Translations under genes and position numbers: made by a program
Notes under the pieces: generated by a model
What the model saw: only the letters and a program-made list of their open reading frames with translations
The model's database searches: none
What the model was told of the DNA's origin: nothing
Source of the DNA: Cytobacillus pseudoceanisediminis
GTDB taxonomy: Bacteria; Bacillota; Bacilli; Bacillales; Cytobacillaceae
Reading direction: 5' to 3'
Assembly (NCBI RefSeq): GCF_023516215.1
Contig: NZ_CP097349.1
Coordinates: forward strand, 930,001 to 994,000
Length of the DNA stretch: 64,000 nt
Shown: one piece after another, positions 44,192 to 53,414 of the stretch
Numbering within the stretch: position 1 is the stretch's first letter
Layout: each line of letters starts with the position of its first letter

Positions 44192-45004
44192 TCATATGCC
44201 TCATACTGGCGGAGCTCCTGCAGCTGATCTAATCTCTCAAATGCTCACTGCATTTCCGTTTGTGCTGGCTTTAATTTTATATATTTTTGCCGTATTCGTC
44301 TCCAGCAGGAATCACAAGCCATGGCCGGTATACCGGACTGTTTGCTGGATTTTTGGCGTATTTTTCGCTGGTATAGCTGTAGCAGGCCCACTTGCTGCCC
44401 GTGCCCATACAGATTTCTCGGCACATATGTTCAGTCATTTGTTTTTAGGCATGCTTGCACCGTTGCTCATGGCAATTGCATCGCCAATGACGCTTGTGCT
44501 GCGAACGCTAAGTGTTCCTCTAGCAAGAAGGCTTTCAAGGGTTCTGAAGAGTAGGATTTCGCGAATCTTAAATCATCCCATTATAGCATCCTTTCTTAAT
44601 ATAGGGGGCTTTGGTTATTATACACGACCTCACTTTACTCGTTTATGCACGAGAGTATTCTTATTCACCTAATTGTTCATTTCCATGTATTCCTGGCAGG
44701 TTATTTATTTACAGTATCAATGATTTATTTTGATCCGATCACTCACCGTATTCCTTTTTTGTACCGTGCACTTGTATTCGTTTCTGCTTTGGCAGGGCAT
44801 GGGATTCTTTCAAAGTACATTTATGCTCATCCGCCTGCTGGTGTAACCGCAGGTCAGGCTGAAATTGGAGGCATGATTATGTATTATGGCGGGGACGCGA
44901 TTGACATTATTCTCATATTCATCTTTTGCTGGCAATGGTCCAGAGCCAGCAGGCAAATAGAAGATGTATCAGTAAGCCCGGAAACAGAAAGTACTAGAGT
45001 GTAA
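44181..45004 (+). CDS. ctaG: CtaG-type cytochrome oxidase assembly protein, one-base frameshift
   Basis: About 274 residues when repaired, seven TM helices, caa3_CtaG (copper-binding) family. The first frame (to 44672) includes RAHTDFSAHMFSHLFLGMLAPLLMA. After FLNIGG the sequence continues in the next frame as LWLLYTTSLYSFMHESILIHLIVHFHVFLAGYLF. One G is missing in the G5 run at 44604-44608, the same GGGGGCTTT context as the break in lnrM. The start is ATG 44181, overlapping the DUF2243 gene. It probably delivers copper to an oxidase; with ctaB upstream it suggests a small oxidase-maturation set. Confidence 0.85.
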
Positions 45005-45052
45005 TCAATGAGGGTGCTTACCTGATGGGCTTCATCATTAAAGTCAATTTAC

Positions 45053-45086
45053 TCCGGTTTTCATATATGAAAGCCGGATTTTTTTA
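45053..45086 (+). terminator. Terminator after ctaG
   Basis: TCCGGTTTTCAT-AT-ATGAAAGCCGGATTTTTTT with T-tail. The following 180 bp are AT-rich and probably hold the promoter of the XRE-cupin gene; nothing else was recognised. Confidence 0.85.
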
Positions 45087-45265
45087 TTTATCAATGCAGG
45101 TTTGCAGCTTTAGCTTTTATCAAAGTGTAGGTGGTTATCTTTTATCTATTTTAAATTTTCTTTTAATTTTAAATATTTTATGATATTATACGTTTAATTA
45201 CAGTATTACTAAAATAAATTACACTATTACTTAATTTTTTCAGTACTGCTTCAAAGGAGATCGAG

Positions 45266-45811
45266 ATGGAAGAAATTTATAAAAAAATAAAAGATTTAAG
45301 GCTTCAGAAGGGATATACCCTAAAAGAATTAAGTGAACGTACCGAGTTGTCAATCAGTTTCCTTTCTCAGGTGGAAAGAGGAGCTACTTCATTAGCTATT
45401 ACTTCTTTAAAGAAAATTGCGGATGCGCTAAATGTCAAAATATCTGAGTTTTTTGAAGATGAAACACCCAATCAGAACTTTATGGTTAAGTCTTGCGAGC
45501 ACAAGCCATTCAATATTAAGGGATCTGAGTTTACTTATGTAAGGGTGAACGGGGAGTTTTCAGGAAGAAGCCTTGAACCATTATTGGTTACCTTAGCGCC
45601 TAATCAAAAACAAACTCAGCAGTATGGCCATGCTGGCGAAGAATTTTACTATGTATTAAAGGGTTTCGTCATTTTCCATGTGGATGGGAAGGAATACATA
45701 GTCAGAGAAGGAGATTCCATTCACTTTCCATCAACGTGCCCGCATACGGTAGAGAATCCCATAAATGAAGAGTCAAGATTACTTTGTGTTTTGACGCCAG
45801 TTATTTTTTAA
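45266..45811 (+). CDS. XRE-family regulator with cupin domain, hydantoinase locus
   Basis: 181 residues. The HTH_3 spans about 10-60 (LRLQKGYTLKELSERTELSISFLSQVERGATSLAITSLKKIADAL). The cupin_2 domain has HAGEEFYYVLKGFVIFHVDGKEYIVREGDSIHFPSTCPHTVENP. It is paralogous to the proteins encoded at 17316 and 54152. CAAAGGAGATCGAG precedes the ATG. It is cotranscribed with, or just ahead of, hyuA (43 bp gap) and likely controls the ring-opening operon by sensing substrate through the cupin. Confidence 0.92.
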   Translation: MEEIYKKIKDLRLQKGYTLKELSERTELSISFLSQVERGATSLAITSLKKIADALNVKISEFFEDETPNQNFMVKSCEHKPFNIKGSEFTYVRVNGEFSGRSLEPLLVTLAPNQKQTQQYGHAGEEFYYVLKGFVIFHVDGKEYIVREGDSIHFPSTCPHTVENPINEESRLLCVLTPVIF

Positions 45812-45854
45812 TTGGCTGATTATAAATATCTTATTCAATGAAAGGTGGAGTATC

Positions 45855-47898
45855 ATGCGTGTAGCTACAGATATTGGCGGGACATTTACTGACCTGGTTT
45901 ATGTCAATGATGAAGGTGAAATTGGGGTTGCTAAAAGCCATACCACACCTCCCAATTTTGAAAAGGGAGTGATCGATGTTATTGAGAAAAGCGAAATCGA
46001 TCAGACAGCCATCAAGACTTTTATCCATGGTACCACGGTAATTATCAATGCTCTTACAGAACGCAAAGGGGTCAAGACAGGTTTAATTACAACCAAAGGT
46101 TTCCGTGATGTGCTTGAAATTGCAAGAGGAAACCGTCCGGATCTATTTAATGTACGATACGAAAAGCCGGTGCCTTTTGTTGAGCGCTATTTACGCCAGG
46201 AAGTAGAGGAGCGCCTGAATTATAAAGGTGAGGTACTTTCTCCGTTAAACAAGGAGCAGTTAACGGCTGTTATTAACTATTTCAAGGAACAAAAAGTAGA
46301 AGCTATTGCTGTCGCCTACTTACACTCTTATGTTAATCCAGTTCATGAAATTGAGACAGTGGAATTAATAAAAAAGCTATGGCCAGAAGCAGCCGTTACA
46401 GCATCCTATGAAGTGACGAAGGAATGGAGGGAATATGAACGGACCAGTACTACGGTTCTTAATTCATATGTTAAGCCGATTGCGGCTACCTATGTAAACC
46501 GTCTGCATAATAAATTAGTAGAAAACAAGACTGACAGCCAGAATTACATTATGCAGTCAAACGGCGGTACAACAACCTTTAATAGTGCAAAACAAACCCC
46601 TATTAATATGGTAGAGTCCGGACCTGTAGCCGGGATTTATGGTGCTGCAGTTCTTGGTGAAATCTTGAATGAGAAAAATATCATTGCTTTTGATATTGGC
46701 GGGACTACAGCGAAATGTTCTCTGATTAATCAGGGGAGGTAAAGGTTTCAACTGATTATTTTATCGAAAAAAATGAACGAAGTGCTGGTTATCCCATAAA
46801 AGTACCCGTTGTTGATATTGTTGAGATTGGAAATGGCGGCGGTTCAATCGCATGGATAGACGGAGCAGGTTCATTAAAGGTGGGTCCGCAATCTGCCGGC
46901 GCTTTACCTGGTCCTGTGGCGTATGGTCAAGGTGGAACGGAACCAACAACCACAGATGCAAACTTGATTACTGGCAGGCTTTCTCCAGAAAACTTCGATT
47001 ATGAAGTAGATTTGGATAAAGTAAAGGCTGCCATTAAAGAGAAGGTTGCCGATCATTTTGAAATGACGGTGGAAGAAGCTGCATTAGGGATTATTCGAAT
47101 TGCAAACTCCAATATGCTGAATGCTTTAAAGCTTATATCAGTAAGAAAAGGACATAATCCCCGCGAGTTCTCATTGGTCGCTTTTGGAGGCGGAGGATCA
47201 ATGCATGCACCTGCCTTGGCTAAAGAACTTGGTGTCCAAAAAGTAATCGTACCAGTAGCTTCATCTGTGTTTTCAGCATGGGGAATGCTTATGACCGACT
47301 TAAGGCATGACTACATCCAGACATATATTAGAAGAATAAATGAACTTAATTCTATTGAGTTAAACAAAGAATGGAATTCAATTGAAGTACAAGCACTTAA
47401 ACAATATCAGGAAGAGGGCGTATCGGAAGAAAAGGTGTTATTTACGAGGTTTGCAGATATTCGATATCTTGGGCAGGAGCATACCGTAAAGGTTCCTGTT
47501 CCGAACGGGGAATGGTCTGATGAAACCCTTAAAGAAGTGGTAAAGCGCTTTGGTAATCTTCATGAACAGCACTATACTTTTAAGCTTGAAGGAACACCAG
47601 CAGAAATTGTTAATCTGCATTTAACAGCTTTTGGGAAGGTACTAAAGCCAAAAATGAAAAAATTAATTCCATAAACAGCAATATTCAGGAAGCTTACAAA
47701 GAAACACGGCCGGTCTATTTTGAAGAGGAAGGCTGGGTCGAAACAAAGGTATATTCCCGCAGTTTATTTGGTAAAGGCATGGAGGTTTCCGGGCCAGCCA
47801 TTGTAGAGGAACAGTCTGCTTCTACGGTTATTTATCCAGGTCAGTCCTTGACTGTAGATGAGTACGGAAATTTAATCATTGAAACAGGGGTGGAATAA
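45855..47898 (+). CDS. hyuA: Hydantoinase/oxoprolinase subunit A, two one-base frameshifts
   Basis: About 681 residues when repaired. N-terminal ATDIGGTFTDLV (Hydant_A_N) and central FDIGGTTAKCSLI are the actin-like ATP-binding motifs. The first frame ends at 46742. One G missing in GGGG (46733-46736) restores GEVKVSTDYFIEKNERSAGY. The second frame ends at 47674; one A missing in the A6 run 47657-47662 restores INSNIQEAYKETRPVYFEEE to the stop at 47896-47898, which abuts hyuB. AAAGGTGGAG precedes the ATG. With HyuB it performs ATP-dependent hydrolysis of a cyclic amide (N-methylhydantoin, 5-oxoproline or similar). The substrate cannot be read from sequence. Confidence 0.9.
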
Positions 47899-49647
47899 AT
47901 GACGCAAATTGTTCGCAGTAAAGTAGATCCATTTACACTTGAGATTGTGAAAGATTCACTTGTTGCCATTGGCGATGAGATGTTTATTGCACTTGCTAAA
48001 ACATCAATGAGCCCCATTATTTATGAAGTATTGGATTATGCCAGCGGTCTTACCGATGCAAAAGGGCAGCTGTTGACGCAAGGAAATGGTGTTACAGGAT
48101 TTATTGGGATGCTTTCAGATATGGTAAAGCAAACACTCAAGAAATTCGGGGATGGAAAGCTAAAAGAGGGCGATATTATCATTATTAATGATTCCTATGG
48201 CGGCGGCGGCTCCCATCTTTCCGATGTTGGCCTGGTCATGCCCATATTCTATGAAGGAGAAATTGTTGCTTTCTCTGCCAATAAGGCACACTGGACAGAA
48301 GTGGGAGGAAAAGATCCAGGTTCCTTCAGCAACGATGCTACAGATATTTTTCAGGAGGGCTTGCAGTTTCCAAGTGTTAAGCTCTTCAATGAAGGCGAAA
48401 TCAATCAGGCTATTGTCGATATCATCGAAGCGAATGTTCGATTCCCGGAATTGTCGCTGGGAGATATGTGGGCTCAGGTTGCAGCCCTTAAAACGGGTGA
48501 AAAACGTGTTAAGGAATTATGTGATAAGCATGGGAAGCCATTATTTTTATCGTCAGTTGATTATCTCCTCGACCACGGAGAACAGCTTGCACGTCAGGAA
48601 TTAACCAAACTGCCAAAAGGCACTTTTCATGCTGAAGGGTTTATTGATGATGATGGCTTTGGGAATGGCCCTTTCAAGATCAAAGTTAAAGTAACCATCT
48701 CTGATGAAAAATTCGTTGCTGATTTTAGGGGAAGCCACCCTCAAGTTCCAGGACCTGTTAACTGTTCTTATACGGCACTTGTTTCAGCTGTACGGACTAT
48801 TTTCCTCGCCATTACGAATCCTTCTCAAGATGCGAACGATGGAGTGTTCCGTCCATTGGAGGTTATTACAGATAAGGGCTCAGTTCTTTCAGCAGAACGG
48901 CCTGCTCCTGTTTCAATCTATTGGGAAAGCATGCTTGCAGGAGCGGACTTGATATGGAAAGCTCTTGCTCCAGTAATTCCACATAGGCTTAATGCTGGCC
49001 ACCTGTTATCTGTTTGTTCGGTCGTATTATCAGGATTGCATCAGGATACAGATGAACCATTTTTAATTGTTGAGCCTTCTGTTGGCGGCTGGGGCGCATC
49101 TGAAGGTCAGGATGGTGCAAGAGGACAATTCTGCATTGGAGATGGCGAAACGTATAATGTTCCAGTTGAAGTAGCTGAAACAAGGTATGGCATTATGGTT
49201 AATGAGTACAGCTTGCATACAGATGGAGCCGGAGCAGGAGAGTATATTGGCGGTTCTGGTGTCATTCGCTCTTATAAAGCCCTAACTGAAAACCAAATGG
49301 TTTCTGTAACTTTTGGACGGAATAAATTTGTTCCTTGGGGAATGAATGACGGGAATGACGGATCAGCTAACAGGGTTTATATTGAGAAAGCAAATGGTGA
49401 TGTCGATGGCCCATTTGGGATCTATCCAAGATACCCCTTGAATAAAGGGGATGTCGTTAAATTGGTGACCGCTACAGGCGGCGGATACGGAGAGCCTTTC
49501 AAGCGTCCTGCAGAAAAGGTAGCCAAAGATGTGAAAAATGGCTATATCACTGTGGCGCAGGCAGAAGCTGACTTTGGGGTAAAAGTAAATGAGAAAACAT
49601 ATGAAGTCGAAGGTTTAACAGAAGAACGTCAGAGGAGAGGTGAATAA
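47899..49647 (+). CDS. hyuB: Hydantoinase/oxoprolinase subunit B
   Basis: 582 residues, Hydantoinase_B family, intact. Typical stretches are IVKDSLVAIGDEMFIALAKTSMSPIIYEVLDYASGL, INDSYGGGGSHLSDVGLVMPIF and GGWGASEGQDGARGQFCIGDGETYN. The ATG directly follows the hyuA stop, so the two are coupled. It is the second half of the ATP-dependent cyclic-amidase complex (compare N-methylhydantoinase HyuAB and acetophenone carboxylase subunits). A cupin gene and an NCS1 permease follow. Confidence 0.93.
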   Translation: MTQIVRSKVDPFTLEIVKDSLVAIGDEMFIALAKTSMSPIIYEVLDYASGLTDAKGQLLTQGNGVTGFIGMLSDMVKQTLKKFGDGKLKEGDIIIINDSYGGGGSHLSDVGLVMPIFYEGEIVAFSANKAHWTEVGGKDPGSFSNDATDIFQEGLQFPSVKLFNEGEINQAIVDIIEANVRFPELSLGDMWAQVAALKTGEKRVKELCDKHGKPLFLSSVDYLLDHGEQLARQELTKLPKGTFHAEGFIDDDGFGNGPFKIKVKVTISDEKFVADFRGSHPQVPGPVNCSYTALVSAVRTIFLAITNPSQDANDGVFRPLEVITDKGSVLSAERPAPVSIYWESMLAGADLIWKALAPVIPHRLNAGHLLSVCSVVLSGLHQDTDEPFLIVEPSVGGWGASEGQDGARGQFCIGDGETYNVPVEVAETRYGIMVNEYSLHTDGAGAGEYIGGSGVIRSYKALTENQMVSVTFGRNKFVPWGMNDGNDGSANRVYIEKANGDVDGPFGIYPRYPLNKGDVVKLVTATGGGYGEPFKRPAEKVAKDVKNGYITVAQAEADFGVKVNEKTYEVEGLTEERQRRGE

Positions 49648-49648
49648 A

Positions 49649-49978
49649 GTGGATGTATTAAATATAGCGGATATCCAGATTGATTCGAATGCTGCAGTTC
49701 CTCTTAAAACAGTATTCTCACAAAAAGCATTGGCTGGAGACCTGAAAGTTGGTACGGTTGTCATTCCACCAGGAAAGCGAGTCCCTTTAACAGGAGTTTC
49801 TAATCATAAAGAAAATGAATATTCGATTATAGTGAAAGGTTCAATTGTAACAGAAACGAAGGGAAGAACCTATCGGGTTTCAAGCGGAGATGCAACCTTT
49901 ATTCCTGCAGGGCAAGAACATATTGCCTACAATGACAGTAATGAGGATTGTGAAATTGTGTGGGTATTGGTTGGTTAA
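49649..49978 (+). CDS. Small cupin-domain protein
   Basis: 109 residues from GTG 49649, eight bases after GGAGAGGTG; an earlier in-frame GTG at 49640 overlaps the hyuB stop. It is a single cupin_2 barrel (KVGTVVIPPGKRVPLTGVSNHKENEYSIIVKGSIVTETKGRTYRV, GDATFIPAGQEHIAYND). The metal-binding His/Glu set is partly conserved (NHKENE, QEH). It is placed between the hydantoinase and the permease and may bind the substrate or isomerise a product; the role is inference. Confidence 0.85.
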   Translation: MDVLNIADIQIDSNAAVPLKTVFSQKALAGDLKVGTVVIPPGKRVPLTGVSNHKENEYSIIVKGSIVTETKGRTYRVSSGDATFIPAGQEHIAYNDSNEDCEIVWVLVG

Positions 49979-49989
49979 CTACTTTCACT

Positions 49990-50020
49990 ATAAAGACCTT
50001 GCAGGGGCAAGGTCTTTATT
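49990..50020 (+). terminator. Hairpin between cupin and permease genes
   Basis: ATAAAGACCTTGC-AGGG-GCAAGGTCTTTAT, a perfect 13 bp stem, 12 bp after the cupin stop. The T-tail is short (TTTATTAT), so it may attenuate rather than abolish readthrough into the permease. Confidence 0.7.
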
Positions 50021-50074
50021 ATAAGAAGATTTTACAGAATATTCCGATATAAAATAAAAAGGAGTTGGACAGGG

Positions 50075-51424
50075 ATGGAGGATGTGTCTTTAAGGAAAAC
50101 CGGAGGAAAGGATGAAGCTCTTGCTTCAGTACCAATAAATGAAAGGCAGCACTGGGTTTCACCTGCAATCATTTTTGGGGGACTTGAATTTACAATTCCG
50201 GTTTTAATGGTAGGTGCAACATTGACAGCAAGCTTTGGTCTCGGGAAGTTGTTCTGGATCTTGGCAGCAGCTTTGTTTATTTTCCAATGGATCGGTAATG
50301 CCCTTGCAGGATACATCGGTGCAAAAACTGGCCGGTCATCGTCAGTAATTGCCAGAACAAGCTTTGGTTCAAATCAGGCAAGATTTATTGTAGGCTTGAC
50401 AATATTTATCGTTTCAATGGGGTGGTGGGCGCTCCAGACAGCTGTTGCAGGAAATGCCATAGCAGCGATGTTTGGAATAGATTATAAGACTGAGTGGTTT
50501 ATGTGGGCCATTGTTACAATCATTGCCGGCCTTCTATTTGCACTGCCATCCATAATTGGATACTCATCTATGAAGTGGACTGATTATTTAGCGGTACCAG
50601 CTGGATTATTATTAATTGCAGGCGGTATTTTCTATGCTTTAAAAAATATCGGCTGGGAAAAGATAGCATCCTGGAACCCTGAACCACAAATGACTTTTCT
50701 TGCTGCCGTCAGTTTAGTTATTGGCATAAACGTTTCACAATGGGTGATTGCCTCAGATTATACACGCTATGCAAAGCCTTCTGTAAAAGACAATGTACTT
50801 ATACCACTGGGGATAATTGCTGTTGGTTTCCCGCTTTTTTATGTTGGCGCCATCATGTCCATTGGGGTTGGCGATGCGGATATTGTAAATGTCATGATGA
50901 ACTTAGGATTTCCGGTATGGGGGTTCCTTATCTTATGGTTAGCGACTTGGACCAGTCAATTAGTAAATAACTATAGTATGGGTCTGGCGTTGGCAAATAT
51001 GCTGAACGTTAACTCTAATAAAGGGAGAGCCTTGCTGACTTTGGCTGGTACGATTATTTCCATTGTTATTGCTTTAGCAGGCATACTGGATTATTTTATG
51101 GATTTTCTTTATATGACGGCATTAATTTATCCAGCCATAGGCGGTGTAATGATGGCAGATTTCTTTTTTATCAGAAAACAGCAATGGACCGATAATAAAG
51201 GATGGAATTGGATGGCGACCATTGCCTTAGCAGTAGGAACTTTCGTTGGCTATTATACTCAATATGTACAATCCTTTGGCCTCCCAGCTGTCCAGTCCAT
51301 CATTGCTTCTGCACTTGTATATATCATTGCAATGAAAATCAAAGCAAGAGTGGCACCTGATCATTTTACCGTGATTAGCAGCCAGCCAGACTCATATACT
51401 TCTGATAATGTTAAAATTCTATAA
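50075..51424 (+). CDS. NCS1-family permease (cytosine/purine/hydantoin type)
   Basis: 449 residues, 12 TM helices, NCS1 family: RQHWVSPAIIFGGLEFTIPVLMVGATL, SSSVIARTSFGSNQARFIVG, WVIASDYTRYAKP (CodB-like) and DYFMDFLYMTALIYPAIGGVMMADFFFIRKQQW. NCS1 proteins import cytosine, purines, allantoin or hydantoins with H+ or Na+. AAAAAGGAG lies 11 bases before the ATG. Placement after HyuAB makes a hydantoin-like or nucleobase-derived cyclic amide the likeliest substrate of the cassette; this is inference from context. Confidence 0.92.
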   Translation: MEDVSLRKTGGKDEALASVPINERQHWVSPAIIFGGLEFTIPVLMVGATLTASFGLGKLFWILAAALFIFQWIGNALAGYIGAKTGRSSSVIARTSFGSNQARFIVGLTIFIVSMGWWALQTAVAGNAIAAMFGIDYKTEWFMWAIVTIIAGLLFALPSIIGYSSMKWTDYLAVPAGLLLIAGGIFYALKNIGWEKIASWNPEPQMTFLAAVSLVIGINVSQWVIASDYTRYAKPSVKDNVLIPLGIIAVGFPLFYVGAIMSIGVGDADIVNVMMNLGFPVWGFLILWLATWTSQLVNNYSMGLALANMLNVNSNKGRALLTLAGTIISIVIALAGILDYFMDFLYMTALIYPAIGGVMMADFFFIRKQQWTDNKGWNWMATIALAVGTFVGYYTQYVQSFGLPAVQSIIASALVYIIAMKIKARVAPDHFTVISSQPDSYTSDNVKIL

Positions 51425-51432
51425 TCTATTCA

Positions 51433-51470
51433 ATAATGCCTGTTCTCTAATTTTTGAGAACAGGCATTAT
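51433..51470. terminator. Bidirectional hairpin between convergent genes
   Basis: ATAATGCCTGTTCTC-TAATTTTT-GAGAACAGGCATTAT, a perfect 15 bp stem between the permease and the minus-strand HAAS protein gene. The stem ends in A/T on both sides but lacks long T-tails. Confidence 0.75.
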
Positions 51471-51486
51471 GATTGTGGACTTCACA

Positions 51487-52485
51487 TTATTGAATTCTTG
51501 ATTTACGTATCCCATCAAAGATACTCATTCCTGCATAAAAGATAAATACCATCATGATGCCGCCAAGCAGCCAGTTTTTAAATTGAGCGGCTGAAATCGA
51601 GAATAAATCGCTCATGTAGGCTGTGAATTCAGGCTGGAGCAAATTCGGGTTCAGCAGAATGAAGATGAACACGATGGTGGCGAACAGTTCAAGGACGGTG
51701 TTGAAGATCGCCATTCTTTTCGTCCATTGGCCAATGATTAATTTGTAGAGTGCCAATCCCACTTCGAGCGCAATGATTACTACGACGATAGGCCAATACC
51801 CGAGCAGAACCTCCTGGTTGACTGCTGCAATTTGGAACTCCAGTCCTTCACCGCCGCCTCTATATACACCCATCAGCCGGTCTGCATAAAAGTAAAGGGT
51901 TGCCCAAATGGCAGTCCACATTAAGCTTCCGAAAACCTCAAACTTGGAAATGGCTTTCTTCTTCGGAATATAGGTGATGCTTTTCAAGTCTTCCGGTGTC
52001 CATGGTTTTAAGCTTGGAGATAAAGGATGCTGCTCTTTTCCTTTATCCATTCTCTCAATAACGGCGAATACAATCGTCAGCCAGAAAAATACCTGAACGG
52101 CCACTTCAATCAGTCTCCAAATCCCATATCCCATGAAACCGAGCACCGCATTAATGATGGTATCATCGCGGTTAAAGTCAAAAATGAACTCGGTAGTAAC
52201 GGAAATCAATGCAACCGCTGCTGCAATCGGCAGGATCATTTTTAATAATGACACATAAACATCAAAATAGCGCGGCCCGATGAGATGCATCGGCTGATCA
52301 CGGTAACCGGCGGCTAAAGCTGCGGGGCTTCCCAATTTACCGAGGACATCCTTAACATCCTCCTCATTGTAATCATCCGGAAGCATATCCCCAATCGTTG
52401 ACTGCAGCTCGAGTGCGATATCCGCACGGCTTTTTTCAGGCAGCCTCCGGGTCACTTCCTGTATATATACCTCAATTAAATTCAT
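51487..52485 (-). CDS. HAAS-domain membrane protein
   Basis: 332 residues from ATG 52485 (AAAGGGG nine bases upstream; an ATG at 52494 lies within that site). The N-terminal HAAS signalling domain (MNLIEVYIQEVTRRLPEKSRADIALELQSTIGDML ... LGKLGSPAALAAGYRDQP, residues 1-70) is followed by about seven TM helices. HAAS proteins are almost always encoded after a PadR regulator, as here (14 bp overlap), and are thought to sense membrane or envelope state. The specific function is unknown. Confidence 0.9.
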   Translation of the reverse strand: MNLIEVYIQEVTRRLPEKSRADIALELQSTIGDMLPDDYNEEDVKDVLGKLGSPAALAAGYRDQPMHLIGPRYFDVYVSLLKMILPIAAAVALISVTTEFIFDFNRDDTIINAVLGFMGYGIWRLIEVAVQVFFWLTIVFAVIERMDKGKEQHPLSPSLKPWTPEDLKSITYIPKKKAISKFEVFGSLMWTAIWATLYFYADRLMGVYRGGGEGLEFQIAAVNQEVLLGYWPIVVVIIALEVGLALYKLIIGQWTKRMAIFNTVLELFATIVFIFILLNPNLLQPEFTAYMSDLFSISAAQFKNWLLGGIMMVFIFYAGMSIFDGIRKSRIQ

Positions 52486-52819
52486 CTTCCTCATCCCCTT
52501 TCAACAGCCCGTAAAGCTGTTTTGAATTCTTGATCCATTCCTCTCTTAACTGCAGAAAAGTCTCCAGTCCCAGTTCGCTCAAAACATAATACTTGCGTGG
52601 CCTGCTCTCGGTATGATCCCAATTGCTTGTCACAAGCTCCTGTTTTTCCAGACGCCGCAGCAATGGATATAACGTGCTCTGATCAATATTTATGCCGGAG
52701 TCCTCTAATAATTGAACTAGCGAATACCCATATTGCGGTGTCCGCAGCTGGCTTAGAACCGCCAGCGTCAGTGTTCCTCTCCGAAGTTCTGTTGTTAACG
52801 AATTCAGCAGCGTACTCAT
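52472..52819 (-). CDS. PadR-family transcriptional regulator
   Basis: 115 residues. The winged HTH is GTLTLAVLSQLRTPQYGYSLVQLLEDSGINIDQSTLYPLLRRLEKQELVTSNW, followed by a C-terminal dimerisation helix. GAGGTGA precedes the ATG at 52819. It is the first gene of a two-gene unit with the HAAS protein and is preceded by ATACTATAT-type inverted repeats that probably mediate autorepression. Frame intact; ligand unknown. Confidence 0.93.
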   Translation of the reverse strand: MSTLLNSLTTELRRGTLTLAVLSQLRTPQYGYSLVQLLEDSGINIDQSTLYPLLRRLEKQELVTSNWDHTESRPRKYYVLSELGLETFLQLREEWIKNSKQLYGLLKGDEEDEFN

Positions 52820-52834
52820 TCACTCACCTCGCTT

Positions 52835-52886
52835 GATATACTATATGTCATACACTATATGGTTTATACTATGTATCATACAGTAT
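52835..52886. promoter_or_regulatory. PadR operator repeats
   Basis: TATACTATATGTCATACACTATAT and TATACTATGTATCATACAGTAT lie in tandem just upstream of the padR gene; each resembles the ATAC-type inverted repeats bound by PadR proteins. The tandem arrangement suggests cooperative autorepression. Confidence 0.65.
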
Positions 52887-53033
52887 GGACGTGACAATAA
52901 TCAACTGCTTCTTTTAAGTTTTTTTATCAGTAAATCTGGTCCTGCTTGGATAAGCAGATGTGCAGGGCAGACACTTACCTTTGTAATTCAGGCTCAGGTA
53001 GGTAAATATGTTAGTTATATAGGAGGTGATAGT

Positions 53034-53225
53034 ATGTTTGTTTTAGGAAAATGCTGGTGGTGTGAACCGCTGCCATCAGCTTGTGAGGGATGTGCCGACA
53101 GTACATTAAGGAATGAGAGAAAAGGGCAGGAATTTTTGGTTATGCTGAAAGGAAACTGCCGAATTTTTAGCTTTAGGTCCTGGTCAAAGTCCTTAGCCTG
53201 CAGAGTTTTCTTTTGTCAGATTTAA
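53034..53225 (+). CDS. Putative small cysteine-rich protein
   Basis: 63 residues from ATG 53034, preceded at ideal spacing by AGGAGGTGATAGT, one of the best ribosome binding sites in the window. KCWWCEPLPSACEGCADST holds two CxxC pairs, suggesting a zinc knuckle, and two more Cys follow. The C-terminal half (RIFSFRSWSKSLACRVFFCQI) looks less like a folded protein, so truncation or a frameshift is possible. I do not recognise the family. The rest of the 52820-53414 gap (operators, then 53226-53378) shows no supported gene. Confidence 0.4.
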   Translation: MFVLGKCWWCEPLPSACEGCADSTLRNERKGQEFLVMLKGNCRIFSFRSWSKSLACRVFFCQI

Positions 53226-53378
53226 AGATGCGCAATTTTTAAGTTCTCCCAGCAGCCAGGAGCAGTTCCTGCAGAAAGAGAATTTATCATCGATTGCCGA
53301 AGCACTGCTGCTCCTTCACCATTACCATTGAATTCACCAGGGTATCCTGTGATCTTCCTGTTGTGCTTCAGCGGAAGT

Positions 53379-53409
53379 AAAAAAACATTGGGGTTATCCA
53401 ATGTTTTTT
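53379..53409. terminator. Bidirectional terminator
   Basis: AAAAAACATTGG-GGTTAT-CCAATGTTTTTT with A-run and T-run. It closes the minus-strand LysE gene (stop 53415) and the small plus-strand frame. Confidence 0.85.
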
Positions 53410-53414
53410 ACAGT

